A stretch of DNA of 12,344 bases from JAZDEU01 sp043808545. Lineage in GTDB: Bacteria; Patescibacteriota; Patescibacteriia; JAZDEU01. The translations under genes were made by a program, and so were the position numbers. Below are positions 4,840-12,344 of the stretch, piece by piece. Within the stretch, counting starts at the first letter, position 1, and each line of letters starts with the position of its first letter. Location: the NCBI GenBank assembly GCA_043808545.1, contig JAZDEU010000010.1, positions 1 to 12,344 on the forward strand, given 5' to 3'. Under the pieces are notes generated by a model. The model was given only the letters and a program-made list of their open reading frames with translations, did not search any database and was not told the DNA's origin.

Positions 4840-7800
4840 ATGAAAAAAATTTATTTGGCGGTGATTTTTCTATTTGTTTTTTTTGCGTTTATAAGATGCC
4901 CAATTATTTTCGCATATGAAAAAGCAGGTTGGATTGATGATATAAATCTTTCGGACTCATCGTTATATGCAAATTGCCTTAATCCAAAAATAGTATCTAC
5001 ACCTACATCTAAATACATTTTTTGGATAGAAAAAAATAGAAATGAAAATTATGTTGCAGTTTTATTTAGTGAATATATGCAAGGCAAAAAAGGTAATACT
5101 CAAGTAGCAGTTAAAAATTTTGTAGGAGAATCATTTCGGTATTTTGGTAGTGCGTTTGATGTTTTTGCAGGACAAGATGGCAAAATACATTTTGTTTATG
5201 TTGGTGAAGGGGAGCTGTTGTATTATAAGATTTTTGATGGGAAAAATTGGAGCGCACCCGAATTTGTAGATAGTGGAGGATATCCCTCGTTAATAGTGGA
5301 CCCAGAAGACAATCCGCATATTATTTATCAAAAAAATCAAGATGGAATTTTTTACGCGAATAAAAAAGATAATATATGGAACCAATTTAAACTATCAGGA
5401 GTAGAAGGATTACTTACTAATACTACAAATTCAAAATTAGTCGCGATAGATGAAGAAGAAAATATATATGTTGTTTGGGGCGATTATATTAAGGGTGTTT
5501 TAATGTCCCGTAAATTTCACGGTTCGCAATGGCTTGAGCCCACAGTTATTCCTAAGTATGAGGAGGGGAATATATCTGATTTTGGGATTATTGCTTTTAA
5601 AGGAAAGTTAGTGGCAATTTATAGGATAAATTATGATATTTTTGTATATATGAGTTATGATGGAGGGAATAATTGGGAGAATATAAAAACGATTATAGCA
5701 TGTTCTGAAAATTTGCCCAACACCTCATGGTGCGGAATGCAAAATTTGCATTTTTTCGCTGATTTTGATGAAAAAATTTATCTTGCATGGGAAGAGCACG
5801 AGGTGTATTTTCCAGGAGGAATTTTTCAATTAAGCAAAACAGGATTGATTTATGCTGAAATTAACAAAGGACAAGCTTTTTTTAAAGAATATATTGTAAA
5901 AACCGAAGATCCTGCGCCATTCGCGACATATTCTTATCCGTATATAAGTCGTGATAATAACGGGAATATTTATGCGACATGGGTTTTAAATAGCGATGTT
6001 TATGCATCAATGAAATATGTAAACGAAGAAAATCAGAATTTTTCTTTCGTTCATCTGACGGATGTGCATTTGGGGAGCAATTTAACAGCTGGAGCGGATT
6101 TAGTCGGCGAGGCTTGGTATGAGGAATTATCATATCCTAGATTTGCGGATACTCTTTATGAGATAAGCAAATTGTCGTATAAACCCGATTTTATACTTAT
6201 CAGCGGAGATAATGTTGAATATGCAGGGGGAGAGGATGGCTTGCGTTTTCTTGAAGACTTTAAATCAATGACGGAAAATTTTACGAAGAATACAGGTATT
6301 AACATTTACACCGTTCCAGGAAATCATGATAGGTATGAAAGACCTGTTTTAGATGATTTTCCTTATACAGGCGGAAATGATGAATTAGAAAATTACCATA
6401 AAATTATGACGGAGTTGCCTGCGAATGAAATTCTTTTTTTCAATGAAACTTTAAATAATAAAACAAGCGGAGAAGCTGGATATAATAGGTATAATTACTA
6501 TTTTACGCATAAAGGAGTTAAATTTATCGGCATGGATTCAGGGGAAGATACAGGTATTACTAATCCTGCCTTACCTTTAAGTTCAGGATTATCAGATAGG
6601 CATATCTTAGCTTTAGGATTAATTCCTGCTGATAAAAAAATTATCTTTATGCATAGCCCTATTTTTAATAATAGATTAGATGTATTTAATTATGCTGGCA
6701 CCATAAAAAATAATAGAGCTGAATTCATGGAATACTGTCAAAATAATAATGTTGAGTTGGTTTTATCGGGACATACGCATGAACCATTAGTTAGTAATAT
6801 TGAAGGGCATTTTATTATAGAACCCGAGATGGAAAATACTGTTTTATCAACAACAGACAACCCGCTTTTTACTCAAACTCAAAGCACCACAAAAGATAAG
6901 GGCGATTATATACATGGCTATAGAATAATTGATGTTAGCGATGGAGATATAAATCTAAGAACGTCATCTGCAACAAAATCGCAACCAAAAATAATAGCTG
7001 ATTTATGCAATGATTATATTTCTGAAAATTGCGGCTCTGATTTAATTTTAAAAATACTAAATCCAGACGACAATAACCCTATAACTTTTAATAATGCCAA
7101 TTCGGACGATTTTAAGCCATTTGTTTTTACCGCCCCCGCGTCTAAAAGAATATTTTTATACAAAGATTCCAATATTTCTGATGTAGAAGTAGATAACAAT
7201 GAATATTTAAATAGCAATTTCAGTTTAATTTTACAAAAAAGGTTGGATGATGTTTTTGAATATAAATTTGATAATATTAATGGATTCAATATTGTTAATA
7301 AAAATGATTTTTTTGGCAATCCTTTAATAAAAACATTTAGTAGCAATGACGGCAATGGTATTTTTATAGAATTCAAAAATTTATATAGGAGGGTATGCGC
7401 AAAATATAAAATTCATATTGATTGGGGCACGGTTAGTAATTCAAAAGGATTAGCCGGATTTAGTTTAATTTGCAATGATTTTTCAGGAGATAATCAACTC
7501 GCTGTGTTTAACAAATTTGCTGGAAAAGCCACAGCAGACCTTGGCAGTCCCGGCGAGCTTAGAGTTTATAATGAAACAGGTGAAAAAACTGGTTTAGTTG
7601 ACAGCGAAATAAAAGAGGATATTCCTTACTCTGTTTATATTCCTGAAGAAGAAAAAGTGATAATTTTTTCCGATGATTCGGAAAATAATAATTATACATA
7701 CGAAGTCGCCGGCCTAGACAACGATACTTATGATCTTGAAATTAAAACAGAAACTGAAGGAGAAGAATCTATTATTTTTAAAGCAACTGATATGCCGACA

Positions 7801-9003
7801 AATGTCGGCGTAAAACATAATTATTCAATAGATTGGCAAGCGCTAAAAAACAACGAAAAAGGAGTAACTGTAAGCATAGACGAAAACGGCGATGGGGAAT
7901 TTGAAAAAATTATTACAGCAGATAATATTTTAAGTCCGCCTGTCTCTAATGCAGGCGTAGGTTATGAAGCATTTGAGGGTGATTTGATAAATTTTAACGG
8001 TTCAAATTCAACCGACCTTGACGGTGAGATTATTCTTTACGAATGGGATTTCAATGGAGACGGACTTTATGATGAGAGTTCATCATCATCAACTATATTG
8101 TATGCATATAAAGATGATTTTAAAGGCGCTAGTAATTTAAGAGTTATGGATGACGAGGGGCTGACAAGCGCTACATCAACAAATGTTATTGTTTCTAATG
8201 CTAATCCAGTCGCAGATATTGGAAAAGATAAAACGATTGAAATTTTTGAAAAAGTTTTTTTGGAAACAAATTTTACTGATGCGGGATGCGATGATACTCA
8301 CACCGCTTTAATAAACTGGGGAGATGGCGCGGAAGAAAATATTGCCATTAAGGATAATAAAAAAATATTTGCTTCTCATTTATATGGCGCGTCTGGAATT
8401 TATAATGTAACATTAGTTATAGAAGATGATGATGGCGGGAAAGGAAGCGATGAAATTATAATAAAAGTTAATAAAAGCGCGAGGCAATTAAAATTAGATT
8501 CACTGCAAGAATTAGAAAATTTAATTTTAACTGATAAACATATAAAAAATGACATAGAAAAAGCTATCAAAGACATTAAGCAATCTCTATCTTTGAAATT
8601 ATGGGTTGATGATTCTCGCTTGAATCCTAACTTAGGCCAACAAGTATTTAATGAAGAAAAACAGGCTTTTAATGATTTAATTAGAGTTTTAAAAGAGCAG
8701 AAAGGTAAGAAGAATATCGGTAATATCAGTGATAAGATTCAAAATATTGTTAATGATTTAGCGCAATCGGACATTCTTTTAGCTAAAGCGGCTATTTATG
8801 ACGCTAAGAATATAAAAATCAATGATAAGTTTTTCCAAAAGAAAGCCAATGTTGAAATTAATAAAGCTGAGAAAGAATTAGAGATGGCTATTCTGGTATT
8901 TAACAATAATAATCTGGATAAAATGATAGATTATTTAAGAGACTCATGGCATCACGCGCAATTAGCAATTGATTTTTTAAATAAAACTATCAAAATAAAT
9001 TAA
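4840..9003 (+). CDS. Secreted multidomain calcineurin-like phosphoesterase with beta-propeller and PKD domains
   Basis: This is a 1387-residue exported protein. Residues 1-25 form a signal peptide (KK, a hydrophobic core, IIFA then Y). Residues 30-395 contain repeated strand motifs such as GKIHFVYV and NPHIIYQ, like a BNR/sialidase-type beta-propeller. A metallophosphoesterase follows at about 402-690 with all usual metal ligands: D408 and H410 (DVH), D457 (GDN), N495 with H496 (GNHD), H605 (MHSP) and H645/H647 (GHTH). Then come a beta-rich region (about 700-1030), two PKD domains (about 1033-1120 and 1122-1210, each with a WDFNGDG- or WGDG-like motif) and a helical tail (1213-1387). There is no LPXTG motif or terminal membrane span, so attachment to the cell is unclear. 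It probably hydrolyses an external phosphoester; the propeller may bind glycans or protein. ATG 4840 has no Shine-Dalgarno and lies 17 bases after the kinase stop. Confidence 0.88.
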   Translation: MKKIYLAVIFLFVFFAFIRCPIIFAYEKAGWIDDINLSDSSLYANCLNPKIVSTPTSKYIFWIEKNRNENYVAVLFSEYMQGKKGNTQVAVKNFVGESFRYFGSAFDVFAGQDGKIHFVYVGEGELLYYKIFDGKNWSAPEFVDSGGYPSLIVDPEDNPHIIYQKNQDGIFYANKKDNIWNQFKLSGVEGLLTNTTNSKLVAIDEEENIYVVWGDYIKGVLMSRKFHGSQWLEPTVIPKYEEGNISDFGIIAFKGKLVAIYRINYDIFVYMSYDGGNNWENIKTIIACSENLPNTSWCGMQNLHFFADFDEKIYLAWEEHEVYFPGGIFQLSKTGLIYAEINKGQAFFKEYIVKTEDPAPFATYSYPYISRDNNGNIYATWVLNSDVYASMKYVNEENQNFSFVHLTDVHLGSNLTAGADLVGEAWYEELSYPRFADTLYEISKLSYKPDFILISGDNVEYAGGEDGLRFLEDFKSMTENFTKNTGINIYTVPGNHDRYERPVLDDFPYTGGNDELENYHKIMTELPANEILFFNETLNNKTSGEAGYNRYNYYFTHKGVKFIGMDSGEDTGITNPALPLSSGLSDRHILALGLIPADKKIIFMHSPIFNNRLDVFNYAGTIKNNRAEFMEYCQNNNVELVLSGHTHEPLVSNIEGHFIIEPEMENTVLSTTDNPLFTQTQSTTKDKGDYIHGYRIIDVSDGDINLRTSSATKSQPKIIADLCNDYISENCGSDLILKILNPDDNNPITFNNANSDDFKPFVFTAPASKRIFLYKDSNISDVEVDNNEYLNSNFSLILQKRLDDVFEYKFDNINGFNIVNKNDFFGNPLIKTFSSNDGNGIFIEFKNLYRRVCAKYKIHIDWGTVSNSKGLAGFSLICNDFSGDNQLAVFNKFAGKATADLGSPGELRVYNETGEKTGLVDSEIKEDIPYSVYIPEEEKVIIFSDDSENNNYTYEVAGLDNDTYDLEIKTETEGEESIIFKATDMPTNVGVKHNYSIDWQALKNNEKGVTVSIDENGDGEFEKIITADNILSPPVSNAGVGYEAFEGDLINFNGSNSTDLDGEIILYEWDFNGDGLYDESSSSSTILYAYKDDFKGASNLRVMDDEGLTSATSTNVIVSNANPVADIGKDKTIEIFEKVFLETNFTDAGCDDTHTALINWGDGAEENIAIKDNKKIFASHLYGASGIYNVTLVIEDDDGGKGSDEIIIKVNKSARQLKLDSLQELENLILTDKHIKNDIEKAIKDIKQSLSLKLWVDDSRLNPNLGQQVFNEEKQAFNDLIRVLKEQKGKKNIGNISDKIQNIVNDLAQSDILLAKAAIYDAKNIKINDKFFQKKANVEINKAEKELEMAILVFNNNNLDKMIDYLRDSWHHAQLAIDFLNKTIKIN

Positions 9004-9013
9004 ATTGTTTTAT

Positions 9014-11005
9014 ATGTCCAACATACGAAATTTTTGCATAATCGCGCATATTGATCATGGAAAGTCAACTCTGGCTGATCGTTTTTTAGAATACACGGGA
9101 ACTATTGCTAAGCGCGAGATGCGCTCGCAGGTTTTAGATACGATGGATTTGGAGCGCGAGCGAGGGATTACGATTAAGCTGCAACCGGCGAGGATGAGAT
9201 ACAATTATAAAATTTCAAAACTCAAAACTCAAATTTCAAAACAAACTCAAAATCAAAATGTTCAAATTTCAGAACAACACACCCCTAACCCCCCGCCCGA
9301 ACTCCGTCCGAACGGAAATTCATCCGGGCGGAGAATCATTCGGGCAGGCTCTCAAGAGGGGAATATTGAATATGAATTAAATTTGATTGATACTCCCGGA
9401 CATGTGGATTTTGCTTATGAGGTGTCAAGATCTCTTGCCGCGGTGGAAGGGGCGATTTTATTGGTGGACGCGACTCAGGGAGTGGAAGCGCAGACGCTCG
9501 CGAATTTATATTTGGCGATTGAGCAAAATTTAGAAATTATTTCAGTGATAAATAAAATTGATTTGCCGAATGCGGAAGTGGATAGAGTAAAAAATGAGAT
9601 AATGAATTTAATCGGATGCAAAGAAGATGAAATTATTTTAACATCAGCTAAAACTGGCCAAAATGTGGAGAAAATTTTAGAGGCTATTGTGGAGAGAGTA
9701 CCGGCTCCGTCTGGCAACATTGAAAAACCATTGCGCGCTTTAATTTTTGATTCTAAGTATGATGATTATAAGGGAGTTGTTGCGTATATTAGGGTCGTTG
9801 ATGGAACGATTAAAATGGGTGATAAAATAAAAATGATTGGAACGAATGCGGAAAGCGAGGTTTTAGAAGTTGGCTATCTAAATCCAAAAATGGTGAGTGT
9901 TAATAAATTAGAAACAGGAGAGATCGGGTATGTCGTTACAGGTTTTAAAGAGGTTAGAAAGTGCAGGGTTGGCGACACGGTAACTAAGTCAAAAGTCAAA
10001 AGTCAAAAGTCAAAAGCAGAGGAAAATATTAGTTCAGAATTAATTGACGGAATAAATGATGTGAAACCATTGCCGGGTTATAAAATTTTAAAGCCGATGG
10101 TTTTCGCGAGTTTATTCTGCAAAGATGGAAGCGAGTTTAATCGTTTGCGCGAGGCGATGGAAAAGTTGCAATTAAATGACGCGGCTTTAAGTTTTGAACC
10201 GGAAAAATCGCAAGCGCTTGGATTTGGTTTGAAATGCGGATTTTTAGGATTGCTTCATCTGGACATTACGCAAACAAGAATTTTCAGGGAATATGGGCTG
10301 GATTTAATTGTTACCGTTCCGAGCGTTGCGTATAAAGTTTTTTCGCAAAAAGGAATGGAAAAAATTATTTCCGGAGCTTATGAGCTTCCAGATCCTGCGC
10401 AGATTGAACATATTGAAGAGCCGATAATGAAAATGGATATTGTAACTCATAAGCAATATGTCGGCGCTATTATGCAGTTGGCTCAAGATAGGCGCGGAGT
10501 ATATGGCACTACGGAATATATTGATGATAAGCGGGCGGTCTTGCATTATAAAATTCCATTAAATTCAATCCTTACGGATTTTTATGATAAACTTAAAAGT
10601 GTAAGTTCAGGATATGCTTCGCTGAATTATAATTTTTTAGGATATGAAAAAACAGAAGTAGTGCGGCTTGATATTCTTGTGGCGGATGAAATAGTAGAGC
10701 CGTTATCCACTATTTTATACAAGGATTCAAGTTATCAGGTGGCGAGAAAAATTGTTGATAATTTAAAAGATATTTTGCCGCGCCAGATGTTTGAGGTAAA
10801 AATTCAAGGCGCGATTGGCGCGAAAATTATCGCATCCGCCAGAATTTCCGCTATGCGAAAAGATGTTATCGCTAAGTTGTATGGCGGCGATGTTACTCGC
10901 AAGCGCAAATTGTTGGAGAAGCAAAAAAAGGGAAAAAAAAAGATGAAGTCAATGGGAAAAGTGGATATTCCGAAAGAAGCGTTTATGGCGATATTGAAAA
11001 AATAA
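9014..11005 (+). CDS. lepA: Elongation factor 4 (LepA), ribosome back-translocase GTPase, with two insertions
   Basis: LepA is a translational GTPase that acts on stalled or mistranslocated ribosomes. I start it at ATG 9014 (MSNIRNF), the conserved start; an upstream in-frame TTG at 9005 would overlap nothing useful. This gives 663 residues against about 600 usual. Visible are G1 AHIDHGKST (11-19), RGITIK (50-55), G3 DTPGH (126-130), G4 NKID (180-183), G5 TSAKTG, and the LepA-specific C-terminal domain with YGGDVTRKRKLLEKQK. The extra length is explained by about 45 residues between RGITIK and DTPGH (about 66-118) and about 18 residues near 325-345, both encoded by repeats. The conserved motifs are intact, so it is probably functional. 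It follows the phosphoesterase by 10 bases with no Shine-Dalgarno. Confidence 0.95.
   Translation: MSNIRNFCIIAHIDHGKSTLADRFLEYTGTIAKREMRSQVLDTMDLERERGITIKLQPARMRYNYKISKLKTQISKQTQNQNVQISEQHTPNPPPELRPNGNSSGRRIIRAGSQEGNIEYELNLIDTPGHVDFAYEVSRSLAAVEGAILLVDATQGVEAQTLANLYLAIEQNLEIISVINKIDLPNAEVDRVKNEIMNLIGCKEDEIILTSAKTGQNVEKILEAIVERVPAPSGNIEKPLRALIFDSKYDDYKGVVAYIRVVDGTIKMGDKIKMIGTNAESEVLEVGYLNPKMVSVNKLETGEIGYVVTGFKEVRKCRVGDTVTKSKVKSQKSKAEENISSELIDGINDVKPLPGYKILKPMVFASLFCKDGSEFNRLREAMEKLQLNDAALSFEPEKSQALGFGLKCGFLGLLHLDITQTRIFREYGLDLIVTVPSVAYKVFSQKGMEKIISGAYELPDPAQIEHIEEPIMKMDIVTHKQYVGAIMQLAQDRRGVYGTTEYIDDKRAVLHYKIPLNSILTDFYDKLKSVSSGYASLNYNFLGYEKTEVVRLDILVADEIVEPLSTILYKDSSYQVARKIVDNLKDILPRQMFEVKIQGAIGAKIIASARISAMRKDVIAKLYGGDVTRKRKLLEKQKKGKKKMKSMGKVDIPKEAFMAILKK
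9209..9365. repeat. Composite repeat insertion in the lepA G domain
   Basis: The first part (9209-9275) is a low-complexity run of variants of TCAAAACTCAAAATTTC. The second part is a nested palindrome. Outer arms CCCCT (9282-9286) and AGGGG (9357-9361) enclose a stem CCGCCCG/CGGGCGG (9293-9299, 9325-9331). It is translated in frame as KISKLKTQISKQTQ and a Pro/Gly/Arg-rich stretch. Other LepA proteins have only a few residues at this loop, so the segment is a clear insertion. Confidence 0.8.
9988..10015 (+). repeat. Heptanucleotide tandem repeat (GTCAAAA)x4 in lepA
   Basis: Four perfect GTCAAAA units are translated as SKVKSQKSK in the loop before the conserved PLPGYK motif. The unit length is not a multiple of three, so gain or loss of one unit would shift the frame of lepA. 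Confidence 0.9.
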
Positions 11006-11022
11006 AAATATACTCCGAATCC

Positions 11023-11082
11023 ACGAATTTTATCCGAATGTCGCCTGCCTGCGCAGGCAGGCGAAAACGAATTTATCCGAAT
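11023..11082. repeat. 24-bp perfect palindrome flanked by direct repeats
   Basis: The palindrome at 11041-11064 is built from CGCCTGCCTGC and its complement and is perfectly self-complementary. On both sides lies nearly the same 16-17 base sequence: ACGAATTTTATCCGAAT at 11023-11039 and the same minus one T at 11067-11082. A further CCGAATCC precedes it at 11014-11021. It looks like a GC-rich palindrome that entered an AT-rich tandem repeat, as is common in spacers of such genomes. Confidence 0.8.
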
Positions 11083-11246
11083 TTGGCTCATGAAATTGAA
11101 AAATTTATAGCAATTCAGCAGTAATTTTTTGAAGTCGGGAAATTTTTTTATGTTTTTTTGTTTGTTAAAAAAAGAGGTAAAACGATCCGCATTTAATGCT
11201 TCACATTCTATCTCTTTGATTTTAAAAACCGGTTAAAGAGCGAATT

Positions 11247-11278
11247 AGCGCCAGTTGCTTTTGGGAGCAACTGGCGCT
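11247..11278. other. Strong 13-bp hairpin downstream of both convergent genes
   Basis: AGCGCCAGTTGCT (11247-11259) and AGCAACTGGCGCT (11266-11278) pair perfectly over 13 bp around the loop TTTGGG. On the plus strand it is followed by an A-run, and on the minus strand it is preceded by a T-run, so neither strand has the U-tract after the stem that an intrinsic terminator needs. It sits 24 bases beyond the stop of the minus-strand gene. It may stabilise a 3' end, act as a weak bidirectional terminator, or be a spacer repeat. Confidence 0.7.
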
Positions 11279-11301
11279 GTAAAAAAAATATCAGCGGGCG
11301 A

Positions 11302-12249
11302 TCAATTACTCATTCGATATTGCGATAATCGTTCGGCTACCCACCCACCTTTATTTTTTAGTTGTTCTATTTTTTCAGCAGGGATGGAATTAATAAAGAA
11401 CAAATCTCTGGAAGATAATAATCTATTGATCAATTTTTCCTCCAGTTTTTTATCGTCCCCCGCTATATATTTTAAAGTGCTCCAATTTACAAGAGAGTAG
11501 TTAAAAAAATAAAACCTTTTATATAGCTCTTTAGGTAGGAGGCTATGTTCTCCCTGATTCATCCGCGCCCTTATCTGTTTTTCCAGTTCATCTGGAATAT
11601 AAATTTCTACAGATTCAGGTCGCCCATTAAGGACGAGTTTTTTTAGAGGGTCATATTTAAAAGTAAGTAAATATGATTCCTTGCCGACAATATACCCTGC
11701 AGCTGCGAGTTGGAATACCAAGCCACTTATTCCCTGGTGAAACTCTATAGTTTCCCCTTTGCGCAGTCCGATTAGACCGTCTTTTTTTCCACAAACTTTT
11801 ATGGATGTTAGGTCTAATCCATAGAAAGCCTCATAGGGATTAAACCACCTTTTTGGAGTGGGGAATTCGTTCTCTGGATCACGGAAAAATATGGGGAGTT
11901 TTTTATACCCAATTAAACCCGCAATAAATTTTTTTGACAAGAGACTCTCTCGCCAAATATTGATAACCCCCTCTCTGTCGCCCTCTTTCTCCGCTTCTTT
12001 TGTCGCCCAATCTTTTATATGGGGACCATTGTAATACGGTCTTTCCTTTTCAAAATCCCCGATTCTCATTGCTGTTAGAATGGGAATTTGAGTCCTTTTC
12101 AGGATTTCCGCTACTGCGTTTACACAAGTTCCTTTCCGAAAAATCAATCTTTTCTTTCCGCGATAGTTATTTCCATTGGGAATTAAAAAGTATTTTTTTA
12201 TAGCAGGGGACTGTCGCCTAAGGCAACTTTGGTAAAAAACTAATAGCAT
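11302..12249 (-). CDS. Unrecognised 315-residue protein
   Basis: A long minus-strand frame runs from ATG 12249 to the stop at 11302. I do not recognise the family. The body looks like a real soluble alpha/beta protein rich in aromatic and charged residues (PTPKRWFNPYEAFYG, GETIEFHQGISGLVFQLAAAG, PDELEKQIRARMNQGEHSLL), with no signal peptide or clear membrane span. The N-terminus is doubtful: SCLRRQSPA (residues 8-16) is the translation of a short palindromic repeat, and no Shine-Dalgarno precedes ATG 12249. An alternative start is TTG at 12147-12145 (residue 35), behind GGAAAG. The gene converges on lepA and has no same-strand neighbour in the window, so it is probably accessory. Its base composition looks less A-rich than the central genes, which may point to separate origin, but I could not measure this. 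Confidence 0.65.
   Translation of the reverse strand: MLLVFYQSCLRRQSPAIKKYFLIPNGNNYRGKKRLIFRKGTCVNAVAEILKRTQIPILTAMRIGDFEKERPYYNGPHIKDWATKEAEKEGDREGVINIWRESLLSKKFIAGLIGYKKLPIFFRDPENEFPTPKRWFNPYEAFYGLDLTSIKVCGKKDGLIGLRKGETIEFHQGISGLVFQLAAAGYIVGKESYLLTFKYDPLKKLVLNGRPESVEIYIPDELEKQIRARMNQGEHSLLPKELYKRFYFFNYSLVNWSTLKYIAGDDKKLEEKLINRLLSSRDLFFINSIPAEKIEQLKNKGGWVAERLSQYRMSN
12204..12226. repeat. Short palindromic repeat overlapping the start of the minus-strand gene
   Basis: The core GCCTAAGGC (12216-12224) within GACTGTCGCCTAAGGCAAC is the sequence that produces SCLRRQSP-type peptides when a spacer repeat is translated. I know this signature from many spurious or extended N-termini. Its presence inside the open frame means that the annotated start may be too far upstream. 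Confidence 0.5.
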
Positions 12250-12344
12250 TCAACTGATCAAAGTTAAATTTTATTGATTTTTTATCAATTTTTATCAATT
12301 TTACTCTTTTTTATCCCTTTTAAAGCATAATACTCCCTTGCGGG
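12250..12344. other. AT-rich upstream region of the minus-strand gene, ending in a possible cut hairpin repeat
   Basis: TTTTTATCAATT is repeated back to back at 12279-12301. On the minus strand this gives TTGATA (12298-12293), which with TAAAAT (12273-12268) at 19-bp spacing is a weak promoter candidate for the minus-strand gene. The last bases GCATAATACTCCCTTGCGGG (12325-12344) look like the left arm, loop and first right-arm bases of a REP-like hairpin (CCC-TTGC-GGG). The rest would be beyond the window. Confidence 0.3.

Larger units (their letters stand above)
11006..11301. other. Convergent intergenic region between lepA and the minus-strand gene
   Basis: This 296-bp spacer separates two convergent genes. 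It holds a repeat cluster at 11023-11082 and a strong hairpin at 11247-11278, both listed separately. The part from 11083 to 11246 is AT-rich with T and A runs (for instance 11126-11175) and an AACCGGTT palindrome near 11228. I see no gene, no RNA gene and no convincing intrinsic terminator for lepA. Confidence 0.6.

Noticed and set aside
7014..7376. Minus-strand open frame of 120 residues inside the phosphoesterase gene
   Set aside because: Low-complexity Leu/Ser/Lys text with no start signal, fully antisense to a convincing coding sequence.
9005..9013. Upstream TTG start for lepA
   Set aside because: It would add only MFY before the conserved MSNIRNF start at ATG 9014, and has no ribosome site.
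11255..11500. Plus-strand open frame of 81 residues between the hairpin and the minus-strand gene
   Set aside because: It starts inside the hairpin and runs antisense to the longer, more protein-like minus-strand gene.
12000..12203. Plus-strand open frame of 67 residues
   Set aside because: It is antisense to the minus-strand gene and has no start signal.
12287..12344. Minus-strand open end reading PAREYYALKGIKKSKIDKN as the tail of another gene
   Set aside because: The segment is short and coincides with what looks like a REP-type hairpin arm; repeats of this kind give such peptides without being genes.

Overview
The window is AT-rich and densely packed. It looks like a bacterial genome of the Candidate Phyla Radiation (Patescibacteria, Parcubacteria-like) type. 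This is inference from style: most genes lack Shine-Dalgarno sites, a conserved gene (lepA) and a sugar-kinase gene carry in-frame GC-rich or low-complexity repeats, and short palindromic repeats litter the spacers. The standard code appears to be used: tryptophan is TGG and the intact genes have no in-frame TGA.

Left part (1-1400) is a damaged accessory zone. It opens with the C-terminus of an ISL3-family transposase and the terminal repeat of that element. Next come the 3' remnant of an unrecognised gene and the start of a type I restriction gene (hsdR). The hsdR fragment is split by a 180-bp element with perfect 18-bp terminal inverted repeats, and its downstream part is truncated. A second copy of the same element lies in opposite orientation at 1183-1361. 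Both copies are full-length imperfect palindromes and look like MITEs. Between them is one small unrecognised gene (689-1147) with its own putative promoter, a perfect AGGAGG and an intrinsic terminator.

Centre (1366-11005) is a probable four-gene plus-strand transcription unit. A good promoter lies directly beside the second MITE and only a few bases from the first ATG. The order is SF2 DEAH helicase with C-terminal helix-turn-helix segments, PfkB-family kinase, a 1387-residue secreted protein (beta-propeller, calcineurin-like phosphoesterase, two PKD domains, helical tail), and elongation factor 4 (LepA). Gaps are 21, 17 and 10 bases, with no Shine-Dalgarno at any of the four starts. The functions do not form an obvious pathway; the genes may only share transcription.

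Right part (11006-12344) holds a spacer with a 24-bp perfect palindrome between direct repeats and a separate strong hairpin. It then has a convergent minus-strand gene for an unrecognised 315-residue protein, whose apparent N-terminus is partly built from a repeat. The window ends inside what may be another hairpin repeat.

The most interesting signals are the MITE pair, including a compensatory base-pair change in the hairpin stem, and the repeats inside lepA and the kinase gene, which resemble in principle the Rickettsia palindromic elements that insert into coding sequence.
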